Assembly: GCA_013003115.1 (NCBI GenBank)
Contig: JABDLF010000053.1
Location: 1-54,423, forward strand
Length of the DNA stretch: 54,423 nt
DNA from: Gammaproteobacteria bacterium
Lineage (GTDB): Bacteria > Pseudomonadota > Gammaproteobacteria > Steroidobacterales > JABDLF01
Direction of reading: 5' to 3'
The position numbers were made by a program, and so were the translations under genes. The notes under the pieces are model-generated. The model ran no database searches. It saw only the letters and a list, made by a program, of their open reading frames with translations, and had not been told where the DNA came from. Numbering within the stretch: the first letter of the stretch is position 1; every line of letters starts with the position of its first letter. Below, piece by piece: positions 34,747-45,734 of this stretch.

Positions 34747-35229
34747 ATGCCATCTTTTGATGTAGTTTCAGAACTCGACAAGCACGAAGTAAAGAACGCC
34801 GTGGACCAGGCCGGGCGCGAGCTATCCAACCGTTTCGATTTCAAGGGTGTTGATGCTGGCTTCGAGCTCAAAGACAATGTGGTAACCATGCGCGCTCCCA
34901 GCGACTTTCAGCTCGCTCAAATGCGCCAGATTCTCGACAACACCTTCGCTCGCAGGGGTATAGACATCAAGTGCATTTCGGTCGCCGAGCCGCAGGTGGC
35001 AATCCACGAAGCGCGCCAGGACCTGACTCTGAGGGAGGGACTTGAAACACCGCTTGCCAAACAAATGGTCAAGCAGCTGAAGACCAGTAAATTGAAAGTA
35101 CAGGCCGCTATCCAGGGCGCGCAGCTGCGCGTCAGTGGCAAGAAACGCGATGACCTGCAATCCGCCATGGCACTGCTGAAGGATGGCGGTTATGACATGC
35201 CGCTTCAGTTCACTAATTTTCGCGACTGA
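34747..35229 (+). CDS. yajQ: YajQ-family nucleotide-binding protein
   Basis: A 160-residue YajQ/DUF520 protein. It starts MPSFDVVSELDKHEVKNA and has the full-length family features SNRFDFKG, QLKTSKLKVQAAIQG and VSGKKRDDLQ. In Xanthomonas and Pseudomonas the homologue binds c-di-GMP and affects transcription; it has also been linked to RNA binding. ATG at 34747 follows GAGGAGG. The longer open frame starting at 34543 overlaps the zinc-ribbon gene and is not real. Confidence 0.95.
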   Translation: MPSFDVVSELDKHEVKNAVDQAGRELSNRFDFKGVDAGFELKDNVVTMRAPSDFQLAQMRQILDNTFARRGIDIKCISVAEPQVAIHEARQDLTLREGLETPLAKQMVKQLKTSKLKVQAAIQGAQLRVSGKKRDDLQSAMALLKDGGYDMPLQFTNFRD

Positions 35230-35235
35230 TTGGTC

Positions 35236-35805
35236 GTGGCGGTTGCTCGGATCACATTGAAGTACCTCGCGCAGGCTTTTCTCCTCACCGCGCTGCTTCT
35301 CTCTGGAGGATGCGCGACCATGAACGAGGACACGTGCCTCGATCCTGATTGGTATGGAATAGGGTTCGATGACGGCTCCTCGGGCTTCGGCCCTGAACGT
35401 ATCGAGCACCATCGTGCCGCCTGCTCGAGCTTTGGTTCCGAGCCTGATATCGAGGCCTGGCGTGCCGGACGCGAGGACGGGCTCACCCATTTTTGCAGCG
35501 CAGCCGGTGGAATCGCAGAAGGAAGCCGAGGGAGAATTCGCTCCGGCGTCTGCCCGGCGGAGCTTGAGGCGGGTTTTCGTGAAGGCTTCAGACTTGGGCG
35601 CGAAATATATGACACCAACCAAGAATTAGACCGCGTCGAACGAGAGATTCGTGCCCTTGAGGCGCGCTCTTCCGGCACAGTGTTAGGTGCTGCGATCAAG
35701 GACAACAGCGAGGCGCGAATTCGAGCTTTGGAAGCAGAATATGACCGGCTCGCACGAAGCCTGCGTCTGCTTGAGCTAAGAGCGGACAGGCTGGCCCGGG
35801 AGTAA
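35236..35805 (+). CDS. DUF2799 lipoprotein
   Basis: A roughly 189-residue lipoprotein. LLTALLLSGGCATMNEDTC has a lipobox-like LSGGC; then CLDPDWYGIGFDDGSSGF and EAGFREGFRLGREIYDTN match DUF2799, ending in a coiled-coil stretch (about residues 130-185). Likely periplasmic, membrane-anchored, of unknown role. Start is ambiguous: TTG 35230 (directly after the yajQ stop), GTG 35236 or TTG 35257, the last giving the tidiest signal peptide. It converges on sdaA with five bases between stops. Confidence 0.85.
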   Translation: MAVARITLKYLAQAFLLTALLLSGGCATMNEDTCLDPDWYGIGFDDGSSGFGPERIEHHRAACSSFGSEPDIEAWRAGREDGLTHFCSAAGGIAEGSRGRIRSGVCPAELEAGFREGFRLGREIYDTNQELDRVEREIRALEARSSGTVLGAAIKDNSEARIRALEAEYDRLARSLRLLELRADRLARE

Positions 35806-35810
35806 GCCCG

Positions 35811-37187
35811 TCAGCATTCGATTACGTTGACAGCGAGACCGCCCTGCGACGTCTCCTTGTAAATCGTGGACATGTCTCTTCCGGTCTGGCGCATCGTAGC
35901 AATGACCTGATCGAGACTGACTTTATGACTGCCGTCTCCGCGCGAAGCCATGCGGGCCGCATTAATTGCCTTCACGGCGCCCATGGCGTTGCGCTCGATG
36001 CAAGGAATCTGAACGAGCCCGGCGATGGGGTCACAGGTCAGCCCCAGGTTGTGCTCCATGCCAATTTCGGCCGCGTTCTCAATCTGACTATTGCTGCCGC
36101 CCTGCGCCGCCATAAGACCGCCGGCCGCCATGGAGCACGCGACGCCCACCTCGCCCTGACAACCCATTTCCGCGCCTGATATTGAGGCGTTCTTCTTGTA
36201 AAGCGTTCCGATAGCGCCAGCCGTCAGCAGAAACCGCAGAATGCCCTCTTCGTCTGCGCCCTCGCCGTAGCGCAGGTAATAGTGCATTACAGCCGGCACT
36301 ACACCGGCCGCGCCGTTGGTCGGCGCAGTCACCACCCTGCCACCCGACGCATTCTCTTCGTTCACCGCGAGCGCCCACGCGTTTACCCAGTCCATGACGT
36401 CGGTATGCTTTTCCGTATCCGGCTTGCGGATGTCGCGGTAGATACCCGGGGCCCGACGCTTGACCTTCAGAACGCCCGGCAAAATACCCTCTGTTTCGAG
36501 GCCTCTCGCCACGCAGGCCTGCATAACCGACCAGATGTTCAGGAGCCGCTCGCGAACCTCGCCGCCGTCGCGCCGCGCCTCTTCATTGCGCTGCATGAGC
36601 TCGGCAATCGTCAGATCATTTTCACGGCAAATTTTTAACAGACTGGAAGACGATGAAAACGGAAAAGGCACAACAACCTGCTCGTCTTCGCCTCGGTCAG
36701 CAGCTCCGTTAAATTCGTCCGCGCTCATGACAAAACCGCCGCCGATGGAATAGAAATCCTCTTGCCGCAAAACCACGCCCGCGGCATCGAGGGCACGAAA
36801 ACGCATACCGTTGCTGTGTCCAGGCAAAACCTGGTCGAAGTGAAACAGCAGGTTCATGGGCTCATCGAAATCGATTTCATGACGGCCCAGGAGCTTGAGC
36901 TTGCCTCGCTCACGAATTCCTGCGAGCTTGCTATCCACTTCGCCGGGATCGACGCTCTCTGGCCTCTCACCCTCAAGCCCCAGCAAGACGGCCCGATCAG
37001 TGCAATGACCGGCGCCCGTTAGAGCCAGCGAGCCAAATAGCTCCACGGCAACCTGCTGCGTGGACTCCAGCTTGCCATCGGCATCGAGCGATGCGACAAA
37101 TCTCGACGCCGCGCGCATCGGGCCCATTGTGTGTGAACTCGATGGCCCTATGCCAATCTTGAAAATGTCGAAAACGCTTATCTGCAT
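35811..37187 (-). CDS. sdaA: L-serine ammonia-lyase (single-chain, iron-sulfur)
   Basis: A 458-residue enzyme that turns L-serine into pyruvate and ammonia. The N-terminal domain begins [20 protein letters not shown], the family signature, and the C-terminal domain has [21 protein letters not shown] and [16 protein letters not shown] with cysteines for the [4Fe-4S] cluster. ATG at 37187 lies one base after the putA stop, so the two are co-transcribed. The C-terminus ends in Cys, as in E. coli SdaA, where it regulates by acting as a tail plug. Confidence 0.95.
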   Translation of the reverse strand: MQISVFDIFKIGIGPSSSHTMGPMRAASRFVASLDADGKLESTQQVAVELFGSLALTGAGHCTDRAVLLGLEGERPESVDPGEVDSKLAGIRERGKLKLLGRHEIDFDEPMNLLFHFDQVLPGHSNGMRFRALDAAGVVLRQEDFYSIGGGFVMSADEFNGAADRGEDEQVVVPFPFSSSSSLLKICRENDLTIAELMQRNEEARRDGGEVRERLLNIWSVMQACVARGLETEGILPGVLKVKRRAPGIYRDIRKPDTEKHTDVMDWVNAWALAVNEENASGGRVVTAPTNGAAGVVPAVMHYYLRYGEGADEEGILRFLLTAGAIGTLYKKNASISGAEMGCQGEVGVACSMAAGGLMAAQGGSNSQIENAAEIGMEHNLGLTCDPIAGLVQIPCIERNAMGAVKAINAARMASRGDGSHKVSLDQVIATMRQTGRDMSTIYKETSQGGLAVNVIEC

Positions 37188-37188
37188 G

Positions 37189-40100
37189 TCACTCGCCGTC
37201 CAGCGAAAGCAGGCTGGCATTACCACCAACCGCAGCAGTGTTGATGGTCAGAGTTCGTTCCGTCGCGAATCTATGCAGATAGTGCGGGCCACCCGCTTTC
37301 GGCCCCGTTCCGGATAGTCCGCAGCCGCCGAATGGCTGCACGCCTACCACTGCACCGACCATGTTACGGTTGACGTACGCGTTGCCGACTTTGACCCGAC
37401 GATGAATCCAGCGCGCCATGTGATCGATGCGGCTGTGGACGCCGAGGGTCAGACCGTATCCCATCGCGTTAATTTTTTGCAAAAGACTCTCGAGTTCATC
37501 CGACCTGTAGCGCAAAATATGCAGGACCGGCCCGAAAACTTCGCGCTTGAGGACATTGAGGTCACTGATTTCCACGGCCAGCGGCCCGAAGTACGTGCCG
37601 CTGGCAAAACGCGGAGGCACGGTCAGCTTTTTCACGACCTTGCCAAGCTCGCTGATGGCGGCCTCGTGCCGCTCAAGCACCTGCAAAGCCTCCGCATCGA
37701 TGACAGGTCCAACATCCGTGTTGAGCAGCCCCGGATCGCCGATGACCAGCTCTTCCATGTGACCTGCAAGTAGCTCGAGCAGTTTCGGCGCGATTTCTTC
37801 CTGTACACATAAAACACGAAGGGCTGAGCAGCGTTGGCCGGCGCTGTTAAATGCCGACTGCACAACGTCTGCCACCACCTGCTCTGGCAAAGCTGAGCTA
37901 TCGACCAGCATGACGTTCTGACCACCGGTCTCTGCAATCAAGGTTGCTATCGAACCCTCGCGCGCCGCCAGTGAACGATTTATAAGTTGCGCCGTTTCCG
38001 TCGAGCCCGTAAACGCGACGCCGGAAATGCCTTCATTCGCAACCGCGCGAGCGCCCACGCTGGCTCCGTCTCCTGGCAGAAAGTGCAGCACATCGCCCGG
38101 CACCCCTGCCTCCAGCAGCAGCCGCACTGCCAGGTGTGCAACAAGCGGTGTTTGTTCGGCGGGTTTGGCAATGACTGAGTTGCCCGCAGCCAAAGCAGCG
38201 GCAACCTGCCCGGTAAAAATGGCCAGCGGGAAATTCCAGGGACTGATGCACACGAAAACGCCACGACCACCGAGGGCCAGTTCATTACTCTCTCCGGTCG
38301 GCCCCGGCAGGCGCAGTGGCGCGGCGAAATCCGCGCGCGCTCCCGCAGCGTAATAGCGAAGAAAATCCACCGCCTCGCGCAGTTCAGACAGCGCATCAAC
38401 GACCGACTTGCCTGCCTCGCGGACGCACAAAGCCATGAGATTTGCCCTGTTTTCCTCAAACAGACTGGCCGCTTTTTCAAGGATCGTGGCGCGACTTGCC
38501 GCAGGCATTCTATCCCACCCGGGTTGCGCGGCAGCAGCAATACTTATGGCATTGTCGACCATTTCGGCGTTGGCCCATTCCACAACGCCGACAATACGCC
38601 GATGGTCACCGGGATCGGTGACGTCCCGGGGTTTTCCGGCCAGCGCCTTGCCGCCAACCACCGGCATCGCCTTCCAGGATTTCTCCAGCGCATCTGACAT
38701 TGCATCTGCCAACCCCCGCAATTGATCCGTGTCATAAATATTCAGTCCCTGCGAATTGATTCGTTCCGGCTGGAAAATGTCGGCGGGCAGCGGGATCTTT
38801 GGGTGGGCCTTCGGTTCAGTAGCCTCAATGATGGAAACAGGGTTGCGAATAATTTCGTCAACCGGAACTGAATCATCGGTGATTCGATTCACAAAGGAAG
38901 TATTGGCGCCGTTTTCCAAAAGCCGCCGCACCAGGTAAGGCAAAAGGTCTTTATGATTTCCAACCGGCGCGTAAACCCGACATGGGATGTTGAGCCCATC
39001 GTCGCCGATAACCTCGGCGTATAGTTCTTCGCCCATGCCATGCAGCCGCTGAAACTCATACTCCTTGCCCGCTCCCGCGAACTCAATAATCGTGGCAACC
39101 GTGCGCGCGTTGTGCGTTGCGAACTGCGGGTACAGCTTGTCTCCCGCCTCCAGCACCCGCCGCGCGCACGCCAGGAACGAAACATCAGTACTGGCCTTGC
39201 GGGTAAAGACGGGATAGCCTTCGAGCCCCTGCTCCTGCGCGTGCTTGATCTCCGTATCCCAGTAGGCCCCCTTCACCAGTCGCACCGGAATTCGTCGACC
39301 CGTCTCGTCAGCAAGATGAATCAGCCATTCGACAACTGCTGGCGCCTGTTTGAGATAGGTTTGCACGGCCAGACCGAAGCCATTCCAGTCGCCAATCCTG
39401 GCGGTCCGCAGCACCCCCGCAAAAACCTCCAGAGACAGCTCCAGCCTATCCGCCTCCTCCGCGTCCATGGTCAATGCGATGCCCGCCTGGGCCGCCTGTT
39501 CGGCAAGGGCTGCGACGACGGGGATGAGTTCAGCCAGTACCCTCTCGCGCTGGGAAAACTCGTAACGCGGATGCAAAGCTGAGAGCTTCACAGAGATACT
39601 TGGTGCGGCAAAAACCGACGCATCACCGGCTTCTTTCCCAATTGCAGAGATAGCGTCTGCATACGAACGCTGGTAGCGCCTGGCGTCGTCTTGCGTCATT
39701 GCCGCCTCGCCCAGCATATCGAAGGAGTAGCGATAGGCTCGGTTCTCACCCTTGCCTGCGCGCTTCAGCGCGGCGCTGATCGTGCTGCCCATGACGTACT
39801 GGTGACCCATGATGCGCATTGCCTGTCGAAGCGCACCGCGTATGACCGGCTCGCCCGCACGTGCCACCAGGCGGCGCATGAACGATGCCGGGTCTTCCTC
39901 GGCCTCGCGACCGGGAACAATTATCCTGCCGGTCAGCATCAGGCCCCAGGTTGAAGCATTCACAAACAGGGGGTGATCCGCGTCGAGGTGCTCAGACCAC
40001 TTGCCCTCTGCAAGCTTGTCCTGAATCAGCCTGTTCGCGGTGTCATCGTCGGGAATCCTGAGCAGCGCCTCAGCGAGACACATCAGCACGACGCCCTCTT

Positions 40101-40371
40101 GCGAGGATAAATCGTACTCCTGCAAAAAAGCGTCAATGCCACCCTTCGAAACGCGATTACGTCGCACGCTCTCTACAAGCTTGCGCGCCATGGCACGAAC
40201 GCGGAAGCGGGCCTCATCGGGCAGTCTTGCTGACGGAATCAGCGCCTCAATGCATGTGGCTTCATCCGCAAGATAAAGCCGATTCAATCCCGCGATGCCT
40301 TCCCGGCGCGAATCCGCTGGAAATATCAATTCCGGTTCTCCTCCCGGGGCACTGCTCACTCGAGTCTGCAT
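37189..40371 (-). CDS. putA: Bifunctional proline dehydrogenase/P5C dehydrogenase without DNA-binding domain
   Basis: A 1060-residue PutA. Residues about 80-460 form the FAD-binding proline dehydrogenase ([17 protein letters not shown] is the hallmark), and about 530-1050 the L-glutamate-gamma-semialdehyde dehydrogenase with Glu in AETGGQN and the catalytic Cys in [13 protein letters not shown]. The N-terminal ribbon-helix-helix of trifunctional PutA is absent, so it cannot repress itself. ATG at 40371 with GGAG six bases upstream is favoured over ATG 40383. It precedes sdaA by one base, so proline and serine degradation are linked. Confidence 0.95.
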   Translation of the reverse strand: MQTRVSSAPGGEPELIFPADSRREGIAGLNRLYLADEATCIEALIPSARLPDEARFRVRAMARKLVESVRRNRVSKGGIDAFLQEYDLSSQEGVVLMCLAEALLRIPDDDTANRLIQDKLAEGKWSEHLDADHPLFVNASTWGLMLTGRIIVPGREAEEDPASFMRRLVARAGEPVIRGALRQAMRIMGHQYVMGSTISAALKRAGKGENRAYRYSFDMLGEAAMTQDDARRYQRSYADAISAIGKEAGDASVFAAPSISVKLSALHPRYEFSQRERVLAELIPVVAALAEQAAQAGIALTMDAEEADRLELSLEVFAGVLRTARIGDWNGFGLAVQTYLKQAPAVVEWLIHLADETGRRIPVRLVKGAYWDTEIKHAQEQGLEGYPVFTRKASTDVSFLACARRVLEAGDKLYPQFATHNARTVATIIEFAGAGKEYEFQRLHGMGEELYAEVIGDDGLNIPCRVYAPVGNHKDLLPYLVRRLLENGANTSFVNRITDDSVPVDEIIRNPVSIIEATEPKAHPKIPLPADIFQPERINSQGLNIYDTDQLRGLADAMSDALEKSWKAMPVVGGKALAGKPRDVTDPGDHRRIVGVVEWANAEMVDNAISIAAAAQPGWDRMPAASRATILEKAASLFEENRANLMALCVREAGKSVVDALSELREAVDFLRYYAAGARADFAAPLRLPGPTGESNELALGGRGVFVCISPWNFPLAIFTGQVAAALAAGNSVIAKPAEQTPLVAHLAVRLLLEAGVPGDVLHFLPGDGASVGARAVANEGISGVAFTGSTETAQLINRSLAAREGSIATLIAETGGQNVMLVDSSALPEQVVADVVQSAFNSAGQRCSALRVLCVQEEIAPKLLELLAGHMEELVIGDPGLLNTDVGPVIDAEALQVLERHEAAISELGKVVKKLTVPPRFASGTYFGPLAVEISDLNVLKREVFGPVLHILRYRSDELESLLQKINAMGYGLTLGVHSRIDHMARWIHRRVKVGNAYVNRNMVGAVVGVQPFGGCGLSGTGPKAGGPHYLHRFATERTLTINTAAVGGNASLLSLDGE

Positions 40372-40443
40372 CTTGAACTCCATAAAAAACCAGAACTGAC
40401 GGGTAGTGCAAAGCCAGATCGCAGCCCGCCGCCGTGCAAAGTA

Positions 40444-40495
40444 ATCACATCGCTGCCTCTGTGATAATTATACGCCCCGGTGCATCGCGTGGCGT
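40444..40495 (-). promoter_or_regulatory. putA promoter with inverted-repeat operator
   Basis: The minus strand carries a perfect TATAAT -10 (40472-40467). The -35 near 40490-40495 is poor, as in an activator-dependent promoter. Just downstream, covering the predicted start near 40460, is an inverted repeat ATCACA-N10-TGTGAT (40444-40465). It lies between the Nudix stop and the putA start. Confidence 0.5.
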
Positions 40496-40515
40496 GCCGC
40501 CCTCGGATGGCAGCG

Positions 40516-40947
40516 CTAAAACTGCGGACTTCTTGGCGCGCGCTGCCTCAGGAAATCCCGGATGATCTTCTCGTGATCGAAAGCCAGGGGCGGCAAGCGC
40601 TCAGGGTCGAACACCGCCACCTTCGCGGCGTCATCGCCGGCGCGAGGTTGCCCCCTGGCTACCGCTGTGTAAACCACGCTGACGGTATGCCCTCTGGGAT
40701 CCCTTGCCGGGTCCCCGTAGCAGCCCAGCAGGCCGGTTAATTCGACGCTGAGACCCGTCTCCTCCATGGCCTCGCGCCTCGCAGCCGCCTCCGGCGACTC
40801 ACCGACATCGACGAATCCGCCGGGCAGCGCCCACCCCTCCGGCGGATTGCGGCGCTCAATCAGGACAACGGGTGAGTCCGCCCGATCAACCAGGCAAATG
40901 ATGACGTCGGCGGCGAGCAGGGGCGTTACTGGCCTTCCTGCGCTCAC
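40516..40947 (-). CDS. Nudix hydrolase
   Basis: A 143-residue Nudix-fold pyrophosphatase. The Nudix box GGFVDVGESPEAAARREAME plus ETGL (GX5EX7REUXEEXGU) is complete, so it should be active; substrate unknown, possibly ADP-ribose or a modified nucleotide. GTG at 40947 overlaps the hslR stop (GTGA). Confidence 0.9.
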   Translation of the reverse strand: MSAGRPVTPLLAADVIICLVDRADSPVVLIERRNPPEGWALPGGFVDVGESPEAAARREAMEETGLSVELTGLLGCYGDPARDPRGHTVSVVYTAVARGQPRAGDDAAKVAVFDPERLPPLAFDHEKIIRDFLRQRAPRSPQF

Positions 40948-41345
40948 CGGGATGAATCCTTGCCAGATATGCGCCTCAGAAGCCTTCGCGAACGCTTGTC
41001 CGGGCGTTGGCCAAAATCAGTGCGCGCGAGGCGCCCGATGCGCCGGGACTCTCGCCTGTTGGCGGCACGCTCGAGACTTGCAGCTGACTCCGCATAAAGT
41101 TTCGCTGCGTCACTTGCCGCGAGGCGGCGGGTGCTGAGCTTGATCACCGTCAATTCTATTCGCTCATCGCCCCGGGAAACTTCCAGCTTGTCGCCTGCCC
41201 TGAGCGTTTTCGCGGCCTTGGCACGTGCATCATTAATTCTGACCTTTCCACCACGGATAGCGGCCGCTGCCAGCGCCCGCGTGCGGAAAAACCGCGCGGC
41301 CCACAGCCACTTATCAAGCCGTTGCCCGGCGTCATCTGGCTTCAA
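40944..41345 (-). CDS. hslR: Ribosome-associated heat-shock protein Hsp15, S4 RNA-binding
   Basis: A 133-residue Hsp15 homologue. The S4 RNA-binding domain [20 protein letters not shown] begins at residue 9, as in HslR, with a basic C-terminal tail ([13 protein letters not shown]). Hsp15 binds stalled 50S subunits carrying a nascent chain. ATG at 41345; overlaps the Nudix gene by four bases. Divergent from kbl. Confidence 0.9.
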   Translation of the reverse strand: MKPDDAGQRLDKWLWAARFFRTRALAAAAIRGGKVRINDARAKAAKTLRAGDKLEVSRGDERIELTVIKLSTRRLAASDAAKLYAESAASLERAANRRESRRIGRLARTDFGQRPDKRSRRLLRRISGKDSSR

Positions 41346-41365
41346 GGAAACACTCCCCTGGCTGC

Positions 41366-41371
41366 TATACT
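41366..41371 (+). promoter_or_regulatory. Possible -10 element (TATACT) for kbl-tdh
   Basis: A good -10 hexamer about 31 bases before the kbl ATG, which has GGAG nine bases upstream. No convincing -35 at the expected distance, which lies at the start of hslR. Confidence 0.35.
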
Positions 41372-41401
41372 TGTGCCCCCCTCAAATCGGAGCTCGTTTC
41401 C

Positions 41402-42598
41402 ATGCATCAGGCGTTTCTAGACTATCTTTCGGAACAGACGGCTACGCTGAGATCCGAGGGTCTGTTCAAAGACGAGCGCGTTATCACCACGCCTCAGGGC
41501 CCTGATATTGCTGTTGCCGATGGCAAAGAAGTGATTAACTTCTGCGCCAACAATTATCTCGGCCTGTCGAATCACCCGCAGCTCGTGACCGCGGCGCAGG
41601 ACGCTCTCGCGCGCTACGGTTTTGGCCTTTCATCGGTGCGTTTCATTTGCGGCACTCAGACCATTCACAAGGAACTGGAAAAGCGGCTAAGCCAATTTCT
41701 CAAAACCGAGGATACCATCCTCTATCCGTCAGCTTTTGATGCCAACGGGGGGCTATTCGAGACCTTGCTCGGGCCCGAGGACGCCGTAATCAGTGACGCA
41801 CTCAATCACGCAAGCATTATTGACGGCATTCGACTGTGCAAGGCAAAACGCCTGCGCTACCAGCATGGCGACATGCAAGAACTCGAAGAGCGCCTGCAGG
41901 AGGCGAAAACCGCTCGCTTTCGCATGATAGCAACGGACGGCGTATTTTCCATGGACGGCACTGTCGCCAGGCTTCCGCAGATCTGCGATCTGGCTGACAA
42001 ATATGACGCTATGGTCATGATCGATGACTGTCATGCCAGCGGATTCCTTGGCGCGAATGGCCGGGGCACCCACGAATACCATGACGTTGTAGGTCGCGTC
42101 GACATCATCACGGGAACTCTTGGCAAGGCGCTCGGTGGCGCATCAGGTGGTTTCACAGCGGCGCGCAAAGAAATAGTTGCGTGGCTGCGACAACGATCGC
42201 GGCCATACCTGTTTTCCAACACCCTGATGCCCGCCATCGCTGCTGCGTCGGTAGCCGCGCTGGACATTCTCGAGAGCAGCAGCGCGTTAAGAGACAAACT
42301 CAGGGACAACACTGCCTATTTTCGCAAACACATACAGGCGCTCGGTTTTGAGATCATCCCTGGCGACCATCCGATCATCCCGATCATGCTCGGCGATGCA
42401 CGCCTTGCCGCAGGCATGGCCGATCGCCTCTTGAGCGAGGGTATCTATGTTATCGGTTTCTCTTTTCCCGTCGTGCCCAGGGGACAGGCAAGGATCCGTA
42501 CACAGATGTCTTCGGCCCACGATCGCGAACACCTGGACCGTGCGCTGGCCGCGTTCGAGAAGGTCGGTCAGGAAATGGGCGTGACGGTGACCGCATGA
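41402..42598 (+). CDS. kbl: Glycine C-acetyltransferase (2-amino-3-ketobutyrate CoA ligase)
   Basis: A 398-residue PLP enzyme that splits 2-amino-3-ketobutyrate with CoA into glycine and acetyl-CoA. Motifs include [24 protein letters not shown] for cofactor ring stacking, and [12 protein letters not shown] with the PLP-binding Lys. Overlaps tdh by four bases, the standard threonine-degradation operon. Confidence 0.96.
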   Translation: MHQAFLDYLSEQTATLRSEGLFKDERVITTPQGPDIAVADGKEVINFCANNYLGLSNHPQLVTAAQDALARYGFGLSSVRFICGTQTIHKELEKRLSQFLKTEDTILYPSAFDANGGLFETLLGPEDAVISDALNHASIIDGIRLCKAKRLRYQHGDMQELEERLQEAKTARFRMIATDGVFSMDGTVARLPQICDLADKYDAMVMIDDCHASGFLGANGRGTHEYHDVVGRVDIITGTLGKALGGASGGFTAARKEIVAWLRQRSRPYLFSNTLMPAIAAASVAALDILESSSALRDKLRDNTAYFRKHIQALGFEIIPGDHPIIPIMLGDARLAAGMADRLLSEGIYVIGFSFPVVPRGQARIRTQMSSAHDREHLDRALAAFEKVGQEMGVTVTA

Positions 42599-43623
42599 AA
42601 GCGCTGGTGAAAGCGCGTGCAGAGACCGGAATCTGGATGCAAGACATCCCGGCGCCCAGGGTCGGGCACAACGATGTGCTGATCAAGGTGCGCAAGACAT
42701 CTATTTGCGGCACCGACTTACATATTTACAACTGGGACGCATGGGCGCAAAAGACTATCCCGGTGCCCATGGCGGTCGGCCACGAATTTTCGGGCGAAAT
42801 TATTGAAATCGGCAGCGAAGTCAGCGGCTATCATCCTGGCGACAGAGTTTCAGCCGAGGGTCACGTCACCTGCGGTTACTGCCGAAACTGTCGCGCCGGC
42901 AGGCGCCACCTCTGCCGCAACACCGTAGGCATTGGCGTAAACAGGCCGGGCTGTTTTGCCGAGTTTGTCAGCGTCCCTGCCCTTAATCTCTTCAAGCTGC
43001 CCGATTCAATCAGCGACGATACGGCTGCAATTCTGGATCCGCTCGGCAACGCCACTCACGCGGCGCTTTCCTACGACCTGGTGGGAGAAGACGTCCTTAT
43101 CACCGGCGCCGGCCCCATAGGAATAATGGCTTGCGCCATCGCGCGACATGTCGGCGCACGCCATGTCGTCATTACGGACATCAACGATTACAGGCTGGCG
43201 CTGGCAAGGAAAATGGGCGCTACACGCGCCGTGAATGTATTGAAAGACGACCTGCAGGAAGTCATGTCGGAACTCAGGATGCGCGAGGGTTTCGACGTCG
43301 GCCTCGAGATGTCAGGCAACGCCGATGCATTCAGAACCATGCTTCAGACGCTGCATCATGGCGGCAAAATCGCCATGCTCGGCATCCCGCCAAGCGAATT
43401 CAGCATCGACTGGAACCTGGTTATCTTCAAGGGACTGGAGCTGCGCGGCATCTACGGCCGGCAAATGTTTGAGACCTGGTACAAGATGGCGGCGATGTTA
43501 GAAAGCGGCCTTGATGTAACAGGAATCATTACCCACGATTTTCCCGCAAGCGACTTTGAACATGCCTTTCGCGCACTGTCGTCCGGCGAGAGCGGCAAGA
43601 TCATACTCAACTGGTCAATCTGA
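42595..43623 (+). CDS. tdh: L-threonine 3-dehydrogenase
   Basis: A 342-residue zinc alcohol-dehydrogenase-family enzyme oxidising threonine to 2-amino-3-ketobutyrate with NAD. Catalytic zinc residues in [15 protein letters not shown] (Cys38) and VGHEFSGE; structural zinc in [15 protein letters not shown]; Rossmann motif GAGPIGIMA. Length equals the E. coli enzyme (341). It starts within the kbl stop (ATGA), so product is passed straight on. Confidence 0.96.
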   Translation: MKALVKARAETGIWMQDIPAPRVGHNDVLIKVRKTSICGTDLHIYNWDAWAQKTIPVPMAVGHEFSGEIIEIGSEVSGYHPGDRVSAEGHVTCGYCRNCRAGRRHLCRNTVGIGVNRPGCFAEFVSVPALNLFKLPDSISDDTAAILDPLGNATHAALSYDLVGEDVLITGAGPIGIMACAIARHVGARHVVITDINDYRLALARKMGATRAVNVLKDDLQEVMSELRMREGFDVGLEMSGNADAFRTMLQTLHHGGKIAMLGIPPSEFSIDWNLVIFKGLELRGIYGRQMFETWYKMAAMLESGLDVTGIITHDFPASDFEHAFRALSSGESGKIILNWSI

Positions 43624-43732
43624 GGCCCTCGACCGGCGTTTGCTCACAGATGTTCGTGCATCAACGGCGACCGGCAATTCGGCGCCAGGCGCACGCGGTC
43701 GGCCGGCATCCCCACCTGCAGACGCGCCGTGT

Positions 43733-45565
43733 TTACCAAACCTCGCAAAAACAAATCGCGTAGCGATGACCCGGATCGTTGAGTGTCGAGAGCGTCTCGA
43801 ACTGGTTGTCCAGGCGATTCAGCAAATACTGCACGGGGCTTTGCTGATGCGGAATCCGTCCGCTGAAACTCAGCATAGACAATAAAAAACGCTCACGAAA
43901 CCCGAGTTGTTTTTCAATGTACTGCACCGAATAGCTTTCACCCAGCCCGGCGCGCTCAGCTGCCGCGGCGATAGCGTCATCCAGGCTGCCAATCTTGTCC
44001 ACCAGGCCTATGTTGAGGGCGTCCTGGCCAACCCAGACCCGACCCCTCGCAATTTTGTCAATCTCATCGGGCGTCGTATTGCGCGATGCTGCCACCCGGC
44101 CAACAAAAACCCGGTATGAATTTTCGACGGATTGCTGGATCATGTCCCGGGTTCCGGTCGAAAGTTCACGGTCCGGCCGCGCGCCACCCGAAAGAGAAGT
44201 CGTGCCGACCCCATCCACATTCAGACCAAGCGCGCCCAGTGAGCGTTGAAATGTCGGAAACATCCCAAGGACGCCGATTGAGCCCGTGATCGTCCCGGAA
44301 TTTGCGAAAATTTCATCGGCGGGCATCGCGATGTAGTAGCCACCCGAGGCGGCAACTCCTCCCATGGAAGCGATGACGGGCTTGCCGGTTGCTTTCAACA
44401 ATTCGATCTCGCGCAAAATAATCTCGGAGGCGAGCATGCTGCCGCCTCCCGAGTCAATCTGCAGCACTACCGCTTTTACCTTGTCGTTTTCGCGAGCCTG
44501 GATGAGCTGGCGCGACAACGATTCCGAGCCGATAGTCCCGGGAGGCTGATCGCCGGTGGTTATGCTCCCCACCGCAACAACGACGGCGACAAGTTGATCA
44601 CTGGCTTTGTATTTATCGAGATTTTGGCGAGCGTGGCCAACATACTTGCGGAAGTTCACAGCCTTGTAGCTGTGATTCTTTTTGTCTTCGCCGACAATCC
44701 CAATCAGTCGTTCGCGAATGACCTCATGCCCGAGCAACTCGTCAACCAGACCCGCAGCCAATGCTGCCTTGGCAGAATCCCCCTGCTGAGCGCTCATGTT
44801 GGTCGCAATGTTCTCTACATAATCCGCGATCGCGCCGTCCGGCAATCCGCGTGCCTCGGTAACGTCTTGCTGCCACTCGCTCCACAGCGCATTGAGCCAG
44901 ACCAGGCTCGACTGCCTGTCTTCTTCAGACATACTCGTTCGCGTGTACGGCTCGACGAATGACTTGTACTCCCCGACACGGAAAACGTTCCAGTCGATCT
45001 TCAGCTTGTCTATCGCATCCTTGAAAAACATCCGGTAGCGGCCATAGCCTTCTATATAAACCGCACCGAAAGGATGCATGTAGACTTCGTCCGCGGCAGA
45101 CGCCAGGTAATACTGGTTCTGAACGTAATAACTGCCGTTGGCAATTACCTTCTTGCCGGCCGATCTGAATTCGCCGATAGCCGTGGCGATGGCCTGCATT
45201 TTCGGCAGGCTGGCCCCGCGCAGGCCATCCAGTTCAAGCACCAGAAGTTTTATTCGATCGTCATCGCGAGCGCCACGAATCGCATCTACAACATCTCGCA
45301 CAACGGTTTGCGGCCTGTCGTCTCCGGTTGCTTCTGCAATGGCGCGATCCAGGGGGTCACCTGCAAGCTGATCAACGAGATCGCCCTGAATATCCACAAC
45401 AAGGGCGGCACTTTCAGGAAATGCCGGCGAGTCGCTCGTCAGCACGCTGCTCAACAGGGCGAATACCAGCAACAGAAATATTAAGTTGACCGTCAGTCGC
45501 CGCGACTCATCGACAAACCGCCATAGCGATGAAAAAAACCGAAATACTATGTTACGCCTGGCCAT
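43733..45565 (-). CDS. sppA: Signal peptide peptidase SppA, 67K type
   Basis: A 610-residue membrane serine protease that digests cleaved signal peptides. One N-terminal membrane segment (LTVNLIFLLLVFALLSSVL), then two tandem S49 domains. The catalytic Lys is in VGEYKSFVEPYTR in the first half and the nucleophile in MGGVAASGGYYIA in the second, the fused arrangement of E. coli SppA. ATG at 45565 has AGGAGAGG upstream. The 109 bases to tdh show no clear terminator. Confidence 0.95.
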   Translation of the reverse strand: MARRNIVFRFFSSLWRFVDESRRLTVNLIFLLLVFALLSSVLTSDSPAFPESAALVVDIQGDLVDQLAGDPLDRAIAEATGDDRPQTVVRDVVDAIRGARDDDRIKLLVLELDGLRGASLPKMQAIATAIGEFRSAGKKVIANGSYYVQNQYYLASAADEVYMHPFGAVYIEGYGRYRMFFKDAIDKLKIDWNVFRVGEYKSFVEPYTRTSMSEEDRQSSLVWLNALWSEWQQDVTEARGLPDGAIADYVENIATNMSAQQGDSAKAALAAGLVDELLGHEVIRERLIGIVGEDKKNHSYKAVNFRKYVGHARQNLDKYKASDQLVAVVVAVGSITTGDQPPGTIGSESLSRQLIQARENDKVKAVVLQIDSGGGSMLASEIILREIELLKATGKPVIASMGGVAASGGYYIAMPADEIFANSGTITGSIGVLGMFPTFQRSLGALGLNVDGVGTTSLSGGARPDRELSTGTRDMIQQSVENSYRVFVGRVAASRNTTPDEIDKIARGRVWVGQDALNIGLVDKIGSLDDAIAAAAERAGLGESYSVQYIEKQLGFRERFLLSMLSFSGRIPHQQSPVQYLLNRLDNQFETLSTLNDPGHRYAICFCEVW

Positions 45566-45603
45566 AAACCTCTCCTGGCTTCGAATCTGATTACTTGGTA
45601 GTC

Positions 45604-45634
45604 GTTATAAAATCATTGCTATTCTTGCAGAATA
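45604..45634 (-). promoter_or_regulatory. Possible sppA promoter with 15-bp palindrome
   Basis: The minus strand has TATAAC (45609-45604). A perfect palindrome TATTCT-TGC-AGAATA (45620-45634) covers the place where a -35 would lie, so it may be a regulator site. No -35 of its own was recognised. Confidence 0.35.
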
Positions 45635-45698
45635 ATTCCGCAATAACAGCTCTTGCTGTGATGCCTCCCCTCGGCACACAGCCCGTAAAAATACATCC

Positions 45699-45734
45699 GG
45701 CAGCACCCTTGGCAGCACCCAGGGCAGCACCGAG
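45699..45734. repeat. Three tandem 12-bp units between dctM and sppA
   Basis: GGCAGCACC-N3 occurs three times at a 12-base period (45699-45710, 45711-45722, 45723-45734). It begins eight bases past the dctM stop and lies in the 177-base gap before sppA. The function is unknown; the gap holds no gene. Confidence 0.8.
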
